In this document: positions 23,186 through 34,014 of the stretch, in pieces
Layout: every line of letters starts with the position of its first letter
Numbering within the stretch: the stretch's first letter is position 1
DNA from: Paramacrobiotus richtersi
Taxonomy: Eukaryota; Tardigrada; Eutardigrada; Parachela; Macrobiotidae
Assembly: GCA_034698045.1 (NCBI GenBank)
Contig: JAQGAU010000019.1
Span: 1 to 59,864 of the forward strand
Reading direction: 5' to 3'
DNA length: 59,864 nt
Notes under the pieces: model-generated
Seen by the model: only the letters and a program-made list of their open reading frames with translations
Databases searched by the model: none
What the model was told of the DNA's origin: nothing
Position numbers and translations under genes: made by a program

Positions 23186-24541
23186 CCCATGTACCTCCAG
23201 CACCAGTCCCTGCTTGACAGACGGAAGTCAATGCTGCTGACTACCCGACTTATCTGTGCAATAGTATACTCATGAACCATCTCATTTTACATGCTGTGAT
23301 TTTTTCAATTGTGTTACGCGATGTATTTATTTGGCTTCAATATATCAGCGTAAACTTTCGGGAATTTTAGTGAATGTCTACTCTGAAAGAATACAACAGT
23401 GTTACGCATACACAGTGCGGTTATGCACAATGAATCCCTGCGCGCTCTGCTTTCTGCTACTTTGATAAGATAATAATACATTCCAATAACATTATATATT
23501 GTATTACAGCATAATAACGTTTCTCATGCAGGTAATATTCAGGATAAAAAGTTCTGAAAACATCTTTAGAAGGCGCTACTGAACAACTGGTTTTCGATGT
23601 GCAGTGAAAACTCGTAAAGAAACTGTAAAAGCTGCGTAAAAAATCTGAGGCAAGAAATACGAGTTCAAAACCGAAAGTCAGTTGGAAGAATATTTGGTGA
23701 CTATTGCCCAGAAACAAAATGACAAACAGCGAGACATCTGATGGCGCCATTTCTGCTCCAATGAAAAAAATCCGACTGTTGGGTCAGTCGGTACAATTCC
23801 TAACCATCCATTGGCAACGTGTGTCGCAATACCATGAATCTAACAGGAGTCAGGAGCCTCACCTCAAAATGTTATCTATTGCACGTTATCTTTGCATCTA
23901 TAGAAGAAATTCTGAACAATAGATATTTCCAGCGCTATCTGTGGCATAGGGTACATGGCCTGATGCTATGTTTCTGGGCAAATGTAAACAAGTGCAGACA
24001 GTATACTTGTGTATGCAGTAGAGGTACAGTACAGCAGTAGTAATTTCTAGGGGGCCACAGTTTTCGTTCATATTATGAGAAAATTAGACTGGGTATGCCG
24101 ATTTGCGCGCTTACAATAATCTCCTTGAGTTTTTTCTTGATGATGTAGAATTTGCAGACTACGCAAGCAGTTACACGCCTTGTTAATATTAATGCGCCCT
24201 TCGGGCTCTGCGTTATCTTTACGGGTAAGCATAAAGAATATACCAACATTTGATTTCCTTCGACATTTGTTTCTTTCGTTAATTATACGAATGATAATTT
24301 TAGTGTGAATGTATGTGTGTGTGTGTGAGATGTGACTATCGTTCATGTTTTTCGTTCTTTATTGTTCAAGGTCGAAGCTAACAATATATTCTCTTGTTAT
24401 TGTAACACTTTTAATTGTCTCACAATCAGTTGCGTGCGCTGGCGTAAACTCCACTTATGGTACAATCTTCTTGAATTTTCCTTGCAGGTACTAGTTACGT
24501 CTGCCGCCGGCCGGTTCCCTCACTTGCTTTTTACACCGAGA
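23186..24541. other. intergenic between X3 and X4
   Basis: About 1.35 kb without a supported gene. Minor features are a (TG)n microsatellite at 24311-24327 and short unremarkable open frames (23457-23750 minus, 23704-23922 plus). Confidence 0.4.
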
Positions 24542-25468
24542 ATGTCCGTTCTCAAGCGCATCACTATCTTGTGCTTCGCATTCAGTCTTATGCATATGGT
24601 CTGTTTCTCGAAAATTCAAACCGTTCAGTCTGGGATCTCCGGGAAACTTTGCGAAGTAAAACCGAACATCACGCCGGACAATAAATTTGTATATTATTTC
24701 GGATGTAACTGCTATGGATCGTCCAAAGGTCTTAATGTTAAGGCACGTATCCTATAATTCTATCAGTTTTCTTGAACTACAGCTGGAATTGTAGCAGATA
24801 ATAGGCGGCATATGACTTTCCCATAATAACAGATCCGATACGATGAGCGGCGGCAGACGCTTCCGACTAAAGGTCAAGTGCGATGCCGTGTTTGCAAGGT
24901 CTTACCAAACATTTCGTATTTACAGCTTGATAATGAGTTTATCTATCGTGATGGACTGGATTTGGCATCGATCACCCGCAAATGCCATTTTAAAGTAGAC
25001 GACAAGGTTGACCCCACTGATGTATCCATTGGATGTGAAATGTGCTGGAAAGCTGACATTCCCATCGAATGTTACTATACTAACCACATGGGCAGTGGAA
25101 GCGGGATGGTCAACATATCCACTGTGTCGTCCGAATATCCCTGTCCTACTATCCCCTCCGCTACAATGACAGTTGTCGATTTTTCTGCCACACTGTCGAC
25201 CCAAACGCAAAACAACTCTACGGTCCCAATAGTCACGGGAGTCTCCGTTGTAACTGAACCTGCTACCGTCGCTGCTATAGTGGCCGGAACGATTGCCGGA
25301 CTGCTTTTACTATCAGGAGTAGGACTGATTACGTTCTACGTGGCTCGACGTCGCAAAGACAAACGAATCCGTCAGGCCAAGGAAGCTGGGTTAGTCGACC
25401 AAACAGACGTTGAAAAGAAGCCCTTGATGAAGTCCTCAACCGCTGTAGTAGCGGCGCCTTCGGCTTAA
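24542..25468 (+). CDS. family X member 4 (X4): small Cys-rich type I membrane protein; GC-AG intron likely
   Basis: Exon 1 24542-24742 (67 aa) and exon 2 24926-25468 (180 aa plus stop), phase 0, 247 aa. Signal peptide ITILCFAFSLMHMVCFS, then KLCEVKPNITPDNKF and CNCYGSSKGLNVK. Exon 2 has LDNEFIYRDG, KCHFKVDD, GCEMCWKADIPIECYY, MGSGSG and EYPC, a transmembrane helix at about residues 181-207 and a basic tail ending KKPLMKSSTAVVAAPSA. The donor at the position homologous to the other members is AAG|GCACGT, a GC-AG type. A GT donor two codons upstream (AAT|GTTAAG) is in the same phase and could be used instead with loss of two residues. Both are compatible with the same exon 2. Confidence 0.8.
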
Positions 25469-27613
25469 CTTTTCTTTGGACATCGGTCTCCTGCACATAC
25501 TGCACCATGAATGAAAAATCTCAAAATGGTCGCTAATCCCAGACAACGAATGCGGCAACTGATTACGATATGCCGAGAAATACATTCGACCAACTAACAA
25601 ATCAGCTCCGCTTGGCCAGTGCTAGATATCTCTAACTTTAGCATATTATTGCAAAACCAGTAAAAGGCTACTGGTTAGTCTTTCTTCCTTCGACTGTGAT
25701 CGACCGCCCGCTTCTGGATAGTGACAGTTATTTTAGCGATATTGCTGTCAACATATATACAGCAGTTGCAACTTTTTGTATTTCCGCTTTGTGTTCTATA
25801 TGCTAATAGTACTGTTACGTTATGGTAACGTAATCTTGTCTTGATGTCTTATCTTGATAATATTGTTTGAGCAGCTTCTTTTTGTTTACATTTCGTCCAG
25901 GTCTTGGTCGGGTGAACTTGTTTATTAGTTCTTAGAACTTGCTTATTATTACTTGCTTATTAGTACTTATTAGTAATTGTGATTATATGCAATACGTCAA
26001 GATGTTTTTCTGAGTTACTTACGTCTGACTCCATTACAACCACATTATTGCACTAATTTCTGTTTAACAGCTAGATTACCTTTTTAGAAATTATATTTGA
26101 ATAAACATTCATCCGTATTACGGTTTTTATATTTGAGATCCAGTTTTCGTTTCCTACATACATGCGTATAGTTTTAATGATTCTCTGTGGAAGCTGCATA
26201 CTTAACAATTAAATCGAGTGAGTTTACGCACGCTCCAGTACTTGCTATGCAAGCCTTTGCCAAATTTCACATTTACACTTTTATTTAACATAGCTTCGCT
26301 GACACACGTAAACATCAAATAAAAAGCTTGTCCCAATTAACGCGTGATGGGACTGTTGCTAAAATCAGCTGTACATTACCATGCTGAATTTCCAAGAAAC
26401 ATGTACAAGTGTAAATAATAAATAATCAAGCCTTATGCAGCACTTTGTTATTTTAATTAACCATTGGATCCAGAATTTTTAAATCCGTGCTAAACATATT
26501 CAGCAGAGTGTGCTAAATTAAATATGTGCACTTATTCCGGTATTCAGAATAACAGTATTTCGGTGTAAAGAGGGCATCGCACTTGGAAGATAAAGCAGTT
26601 AGTAATGTAGCGACCTACCTGCTGTTTTGTAAACAAAACCATAAAGATTACGTTTCTCGTCCCATGATAGAGAAGCGGACACCGTTACGGATTCCGTAGG
26701 TAGGATGCAAAACATGGCCATGGCAATTGCCACTGGCAGTACGTATCAGCTAGCGATAAATTTCTGCAACGGCAGCATTGCGATGGCAGTGCTTTTTGAT
26801 TTCGGTTGGAAAGTCTTACGCAGCTGGCAAGCTGACATAACGTGTTTTCGATCAGAGGCCATTGTTGTACCGTAGTGCTTTTAACTATTTGTACTGCTAA
26901 GCATAATTAATGCTAGCTCGCCTTGTATCGCTGCGAGAATAGTAATGATTATTCACAAAATTCGGGCAGCGCACAGCACAACAAGAAAAGAGGCTAAACT
27001 GCAAAGGAACGTACCGGAAACTAAAAATTGCCGACAAAAAGCATTCTCCGTGCAGATTCTAGACATACATTTAATAAAAAGCATGCAGTTTGTGGTGCTG
27101 CCCGCTTTTCCGTTGCCAGTTGGCATTGCCAGCGGCCGAATGGCGTCTGCCACTGCCATGCTCTATACCCTGCCGGTCCCATATGATTATCAGTGACCTG
27201 GGTCACTAGTTTTAGAGCTTATGCTGATAATACCGATCGCACGACCATACAAATAATAACTGATAGTCGGATACTGTATTTGACCTAGTTCGCGTTTGAT
27301 CAGTCCCGCGGGTAAATAATTATAACAAGAGTCAGTTGGAGCCATCGACTCATTTAGGGTGACGTCACTGATCATAACAGTCAGTATGCCGGAACACTGG
27401 AAAATGAATTGACGCATTAGGTCAGCCACACATGTGCAGAAACTTTCATAATCAATACGCGAAATAGGTTGCGCTGGACGTGCTTTGGCATTTCAGTGAG
27501 TTTGTAGAAATTGGCGACCTGCGCTTTTATTGCTACAGAACGGCGAATGTTTAAGGTTACTTGTTATCTTATACATTGTAAGAAGTGCGAGGCTACTCCG
27601 GGGATGTGTTGCG
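25469..27613. other. intergenic between X4 and plexin-like gene A
   Basis: About 2.1 kb. AT-rich, with TTAGTACTTATTAG-type simple sequence near 25920-25980 and a GC-richer stretch at 26690-27190 rich in GCCA/TGGC words that shows only partial inverted similarity with itself. No gene is supported. The gene A promoter should lie at the right end. Confidence 0.4.
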
Positions 27614-30600
27614 ATGTTTACCGTTGTATATGGATTGCTGGTCTTGTACTCAGCTGTCACATTCTCGGTTGCCAAAGGCGCACAGACTACCGGCAACATC
27701 CACAAACTGAATGGTAGCGAAAGTGGTCGTATTTTGCTAGTTGAAAGTGACGGAGAGTTTTTCTACGTCCGAAGTGCACGCGACCGCGGTATAAAGCAAA
27801 TCAACAGAATGGGTCAGGTTGTGAGCTACTGTGGCCTAAATAAACAGGAGGTAAGGGTGAGATTAATAGGATTTAAAGTGGAGCCCGGTAAACAATACGA
27901 CATCTTCACCGCAGCCAGAATGCTTCTCTGCAGGATGCGGTCATTCGCAGCGGACGTGTCTTCGGTTGCAGCCTGGAACGATATCCTGGAAGCATCTGCT
28001 CGGCGTTAAACTGTAGTAAGAATGCCGACGTTTTCGCGAACTCTTCTGTTGAACCTTTCCAGTACCGGAAATATGCGTTTCATATCATGAAACACGAAGA
28101 CCAAGCATCGTTTACCATCGTGTCTTTCAACTGCTCCTCCGAAAAGCCGATGGCGGTCACAGTTGAAGTGCAGAGCGGCTTGAATGTCGCTACCTTGTAC
28201 TGCCCTACGCCACAGCAAAAATCCTGGAACCCTTCCCGACACAGACTGGTGTACAGCTTCCAGTACGGTTATGACCGTTACATTCTTTCTGGAAACGACA
28301 AACCGGGAGAAGTTACATCCACGCAGTTAGTTGTCTTGGATGGACATAGAAGGTTTTACACATGGAAAGTTCAGTCCGTGCTCTCGTGTCTGGCTACGTA
28401 CCGTTCCGTTGTTCACAATTATACCTGCGTCACAGCGGCAGTAATGGTCGGAGACAAGAGCGGTCTTTTACCGGAGGATACGCTCTATGTTGCATTTTAT
28501 CACAATGACAAGAACTTTTCTTGCCGAAGCGCACAAACCTATGACGAACATAACGACACATTAGAGGAAGGCACAACGGTGCTTTGCTCTTTTCCAATGA
28601 GCCACGCAGAAAGGAACGTTAGGGGAAAGGTTTGTCATTTGATATCACATCATTTCGCTATGAAAACTGGTGCGTACTTTTAGGGGACAGAGGTTCTAAA
28701 TTTGAACAGGACCCATACATTTAAATTGGAGTTCATGGAAATTGATGAGCAACCCATGCTTCTTATGGCAGAGCGCGCCGGATTTTATATTTATAGTGTA
28801 TGCGCCTTTGAATTTCGCGATGCCAGCGGATATTATGCGTTTTGTATTTGAACTAGTAATGTTTTCAGATTGCGGATACGGTACTCGGCAATTTGAAGAA
28901 CAAACCTGCGTACGGTGACAACTGGTCAGCCACCGGCACGAGCACGCGAAACTTTCTGGTGACTAACGAAAAGGAAATCGTCGTTGCAGTCAGTTCGTCG
29001 TTAACATCTGCTACGGTAAGGTACAAGTAGTGATCTATAAGCGTGTTTGAGAAAGCTCGCAGCCCAATTATTGTGTTCGAATTTTTTGAGTTTTTCGAAA
29101 TTTTCGAAATTTAAATTGTTTCCTGTTACTGTACACTCGTAGTAACTTTCAGAGAAACTGCAGTGTTTTTTAGTTTTCCTTTCTTTCATGTTCTGTACTT
29201 GATAACTGAAGCTCACGGTCGCTGACTAATTGTTTATGTTGCAACAATCAAATTTTGCGCTATACATCTTTGTTCGTCTCTATTTGTAGATTCATACATC
29301 AGCTTCTTTTGGCTTTACCTAAGTTTGTCAAACAAACAATTTTTTGGTCTACCACGGTTTTACCTGGGTACTAGTTTATTAGTTTTTGTTTTTGAATGTC
29401 TAACTGCGGAATGCTGAATATTGTGACATGTCGATATGTACAGCCGAAAAGAACCTAAAAGGAAAAGTTTGTAAGATAACTTCTTGTAGATTTTGAAAAT
29501 GGATTTGATAGACTTACCATAAAAGTTTAAAACTCATGAATAAACAGTTTTCTGCATAAAACGTTTGCTTGAGTGCATAATAAGACATGTTTACTTGATT
29601 ATTCGATCCTCAATAAACATTTTACACTGCTCATTTTAATAACGTACTTATTTCAAAACTGAATGTGGACGCGTCCACATTCAGTGGGGACTCCTTGGGT
29701 ACGTACGTACCCAAGGAGTATATCTGCAATCTTCATTTCTACATGCCAGATTCTTTGGACTTCCACCAGTTTTTAGAAAACACTTACAAAGCTTTTGTTC
29801 CGTAACAGTAGTAATTATATAGAGTGGAAGTTCAGCGTATGATGTGATAGTTATTATGTATTGTACTGTGTGTGCAACGTAAGTTCGATTGTTACAACAA
29901 ACAAAGCCGGTTCGCACCCACAGGCATTAGTTGGCGTGAAGTATATGAAAGAAAAGAAATTAGAAGAATTATGCAGTTTTCCAGAAAGCTTCTGCGATAA
30001 TATAACCTAAAACGGGAATTTATATTTTTATATTTCCGAAAACTCTGAAATTCAAACCGCTGTTGGGCTGTGCGCTATCGCAGCTACGCTTGTAGCAGAT
30101 GATAATTATCACATCATACGCTGAACTTCCACTCTGTAGAAACATTGTTACGAAGCATACAGTTTTTGTTGGCAAATGTTTTTCTAAAAACCTGTAGTTG
30201 AAATCATAAGAATATGGCACGTAGAATTCTATGACGTGTAAACTGGAGATACAGTTCTTTGTGTCTCTTTTGAAATATATACGTAATTAAAATTAAAACG
30301 TAATATTAAGAAATGGCCCAGTAACAATGGCTCGTTATGCACTCGATCGCTTGCAGGAAAAAAGTGTCCTGTTAAGTTCAAGATTTTGTCTTGTGTCGCT
30401 CACTAAACGAAAGAACAACAGTGGAATGTGTTACCAATGGGTTTAACGCTACGGTACAGAAATTTCGTCATTTACAATCGGTCTTCTGCAAATTTCTCGA
30501 CTAGTTTTAGAAATCTAGACGAAAGTTCTTTTTAGAAACTAATCCCCGGATGAAGCGCTGTTCCATACGTGGATAGTTGTAGAACCAAAATTTGTTTGTT

Positions 30601-32522
30601 AAGTGTTGCAAGAAAAATATGTAGTCGAAGTTAAAAAATCTGAGACGTGGAAATGTATGTATCTGCAGACACAGGTACGCGCACGACTTACTTGTTAGCG
30701 TACAATTACGGTACATTACTAAAGGTCGCGTGGTTGTCTTCGACAGATACTGCATTACGACCTCGAGGCATGTTCGAAGAAGACTAGCTGCGATGAATGT
30801 CTTTCATCTAATCATAAGTACTGCGGCTGGTGTGTGTTGGAAAGAAGGTAAGCGCATTCTGTCAAGTAGCGTCAGATAATAAGAACAATTCGCTTTTTCG
30901 TTGATCAAGGTGTTCCACACTGCATGGATGTTCTTCCGCTGTAAAATACAGTGATACGCTATACGGACTATGGCTGCACGCTAAGCGAAATAACCACTGC
31001 CCGAGACTGACTCCAAGCATTGCCAGAACAACGTTGTCAAGAAAATCTCTGATGATATCGGCAGTTAACAAAAACTTTGGGGTTGGTGCTAGCTGGTTTG
31101 CATACCCGTTGGCAACGTTACATATCGGATCTTAAGAGTGGTACTTTTAGCACGATTCGAAGTATCTAGCACACTATGCGGTCACATATCATCATATTAT
31201 TATCATTCCGTTCCCGCTGGCGCTGCCTATGCTGTCTCAATCGTAACCGAACTTCAATTTTTTTGTAGCTTCCATTTTCTGGAAGCCATTTCCCAATGAA
31301 AGGTGCGTATGTTGACGATTTCTCCTGCCGGATGACCGTTTCGAACAGCAGCGGCCATATCTCCTCAATTCACTCAACGATCGAAAGGCTGCGACATCCA
31401 CACGATGAACTGCACGCGGAATTTTTATGCAAATATCCGACTGCTGTCCTGGCTCTTGTTAACAACACTTCTTCATACCAACAAAATAGACTAAACCTCG
31501 GCATCACGTTAAGCTATGCGCACAAGTCCCGTTCATTGATGAAATCGGTTGACTTAAAAACCGTTTCCATTAGAATAGTGTTGTGTGAAGAACTCAGCTG
31601 TCTCCAGTGCCTCAAGGAACATGAGGCTTGCATATGGAACGTCACGTTGGCTTCTTGCACGTCCTTCTTACGTACCTCCCCAGAAGAGGCCTCGAACGTT
31701 GATCAGTCTGCACCTCGCGCGCTTGTATGTAACAGCAGCGATGTTTTCATTCAAGCTCCTCGCACAATAAGGATCCGCTCCAACCAGCCCACTCTTTTGC
31801 CAAGAAACTTTTCTCATCGGCCGGTAGTGTTCTTCGGCGAAAATTTAGACCTGTTGAATACCACCATTTTGGACACAAGTGTCGGATCGTGTGCTGTCAA
31901 CGGTACAAATTACAACCGTGATAATGTCACTTGCCTAATGAACGGAGAATTCGTAAGGGAAAATGTCACTGTAAGGTTCTACACAGACAATGGAACGATT
32001 GTTTGCTCCAATTGCCAGTTTCGCCTCTTTGATGTCAAAACATCGACCACTTCTTCCCCGACCGCAGCATGCACGGCAAACAGCAGAGCCGGGGTGCATG
32101 GCGATATTTCTGCACCAAATTCACCAGAGCACTTTCGTATGAAGACTGTTGGAACAACGACACCTATGCCTGACTTTTCAGCGTCTTCATCGGTGATCCA
32201 GTATTTGCTAATATTCATCGGCACGGCCACTGTTGTATTTCTAGTTCTTCTGATACTCTTGGCTCGTTTACACTGTCTGACGAAGAAAGGTGACAAAAAA
32301 ATGCACGAGCTACGGGAACGTGCTGGACTGCTAATGCGACAAGTACAAGGTCCTGTACCTCCACCTCGTCCGGGAGAGCTTAGGACTGGATTGACAGGAG
32401 CACTCGCTTTTGAAGCACAGTCAAGGGACTCGGAAGCCCAAGACCGCAGTTCTTCTATGGAAAACATCCAAAGGGAGAGCAGTTCTGAAGCGTCGGAAAG
32501 CATATACGAAACGAGCGGATAA
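27614..32522 (+). CDS. plexin-like receptor A, lacking the RasGAP region
   Basis: Seven exons: 27614-27850, 27934-28629, 28684-28797, 28869-29015, 30747-30847, 30910-31081, 31269-32522; 906 aa. Signal peptide VVYGLLVLYSAVTFSVA; sema-type beta-propeller (LLVESDGEFFYV, then YDRYILSGND and TLYVAFYHND); PSI domain at about 404-455 (KTSCDECLSSNHKYCGWC, then the exon-6 cysteines); IPT-like region; a second PSI-like knot (LSCLQCLKEHEACIWN, about 595-622); another IPT-like segment; transmembrane helix 800-822. The tail is only 84 aa, with PVPPPR (851-856, a PxxPxR SH3-ligand pattern), and ends in ESIYETSG. True plexins have a roughly 600-aa cytoplasmic GAP region; none follows here. Donor 4 has moved 15 nt downstream relative to B and C, and donor 6 is GTTGGT. 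The next features are the 3' flank and a truncated X gene. Family assignment rests on motif pattern. Confidence 0.82.
29658..29719. repeat. two adjacent perfect palindromes in intron 4 of gene A
   Basis: A 28-bp perfect palindrome at 29658-29685 (half-site ACTGAATGTGGACG) is followed after four G by a 30-bp perfect palindrome at 29690-29719 (half-site ACTCCTTGGGTACGT). Neither has a spacer. They lie just outside the left arm of a larger foldback. Confidence 0.9.
29737..30230. mobile_element. foldback / MITE-like inverted-repeat element in intron 4 of gene A
   Basis: Two arms of about 120-130 bp in inverted orientation (about 29737-29857 and 30099-30230) flank roughly 240 bp of unique sequence. 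A 29-bp core is perfect: 29821-29849 (AGAGTGGAAGTTCAGCGTAT...) against 30107-30135. Outside the core the arms are diverged but alignable. No transposase is present, so a non-autonomous element is inferred. Confidence 0.65.
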
Positions 32523-33205
32523 TCGAAATGTCAATGGACTTCCTACCCAGCCCTGTAACAACATCCGATCCCGTACCCTGTTCCGGGCTACGATCATAAC
32601 TTGTGCCAGCGAACGAAATGAACCGTAATCACTAACTTTGCTCGGAACCCTCCCATGCAGCTTAACGCACATTTACACACACATGGAAGCATTCGTAACA
32701 GAACCTCATGCATGTATTTCCGCACAACCTGTTGACTTTTTCTTCATGTTCATACATGACTCTAATTCATACATAATGTAATTTCAATTCAGTACATGTC
32801 ATCATAAATACGGGCATACTATCCATTGCGCATAAGTAAGGGAAGGACCGTGACCTTCCGAATTCCGAATATTATCTCTATGCTATGCTTATACAACTTT
32901 TGACTTGTTGGTGGTACTGTTCCATATAAAAAACCTTTTATGCCGTATATTCTTGCTCTGTTCTTGTATAGTAAGAATTACGTTGCGTGCGTATACCGAC
33001 GTACGCTGCAAGCCGGGTGACTGGTGCGCTACGACACAGCGTAGAGGTACTTCTATAGCGCGCAACGTATGACCATGTATACGATCACACATTGCACTAC
33101 AATAAAGCGATCCTTCTTATCATGTCGAATGACACAATCGATAACATCATTCTATGTTATCACTGATATGAACAATTCACCCGGATATACTGACGTAATC
33201 ACAAT
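32523..33205. repeat. gene A 3' flank, duplicated behind gene B
   Basis: The sequence after the gene A stop matches that after gene B (42297-42910) in order: CGAAATGTCA-TGGACTTC, the dense region GCCGGGTGACT...CACAGCGT, GGCGATCC or GCGATCC followed by TTCTTATCATGTC, and TATCACTGATATGAACAATTCAC. Similarity ends near 33205/42910. AATAAA at 33101-33106 is a candidate gene A polyadenylation signal; gene B has AATTGG-like sequence there. Confidence 0.6.
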
Positions 33206-33208
33206 AGC

Positions 33209-33433
33209 GGAGGCGATGCAGTGGACAGGCTGACAACTTCTGAAACCGAGACCATGCTTGCGCCGTCTGGTGCGGAATCGGTACCGCAGGAATCTCGGAC
33301 TCGGACAAGACATCTGTCACTGAACGATTTAGGACAGGCCAACGAGAAACTGGCCGCGATGGGGTATACAGCTCATGCGGCGAGTACCCACACAAAATTA
33401 CCTGCTGGACTGAGTGAGGTCGATGGTGCTTGA
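33209..33433 (+). pseudogene. truncated family X copy (tail only)
   Basis: An open frame ending at the TGA 33431-33433 matches the cytoplasmic tail of X3: SETETML, a SVPQ word, HLSLNDLGQANEK (X3 HLSLNEIGLANEK) and MGYTAHAAS, which also resembles GYTTHTAS in X5. There is no signal peptide, cysteine domain or transmembrane segment upstream. Instead the sequence immediately before it is the duplicated 3' flank of gene A, so the copy is cut at a duplication boundary. It could still be spliced as an alternative last exon, but no acceptor with a matching donor is obvious. A gene remnant is the simplest reading. Confidence 0.7.
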
Positions 33434-34014
33434 TTACTACGAGGTTTTCTGAACCCAGCATACTCATTATTGAGATCTCCGTTCGCGGAACTGCGATTCT
33501 TTAAAGCTGTACTACAAGTGTTTTCTGTGGTGCATACTTATTGTTCTTTGTTGATGGGAACTGATCATGCTTCGTATAGACAGGGAAGTTGACTAGCGTC
33601 CGTGTGACAGTTATTTGGTATAAGGTCACTCGGTACATTGGCATGGACCGGCAAAGTTGCCCGTGGTAAATGTATGAACCATACCTTATCAGTCAGCTTG
33701 GGGTGTTCGAACGATTTGTCTTGTGCACAACGAACTTGAACGAACCCTTGTGTTCGTTACCGATAACCGATGCGTTCAAGTGCAGCTTGAGAGAATTTGT
33801 TTACGACTACCGGCAATTTTACAACCTGGTTTAAATCGAAATGTACGCAAGGGATATGCCAGTATTCGACCGATGCGCAGTTTGCCAGTGTTTGCTGTCC
33901 TGTGCCATTCTGTGATACAAGGTTAAAAAGTTTATACTTTGTGAAATTGAATCAGCTCCTAAAAGAGCAATCGTGTCCATGATGAAATGGTACTAGTTAC
34001 TCCGGTAGCTTGAA
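33434..34014. other. X5 upstream region
   Basis: About 580 nt between the truncated X copy and the X5 start. Short open frames at 33723-33982 have no family motif. Likely X5 promoter and 5' UTR. Confidence 0.4.
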
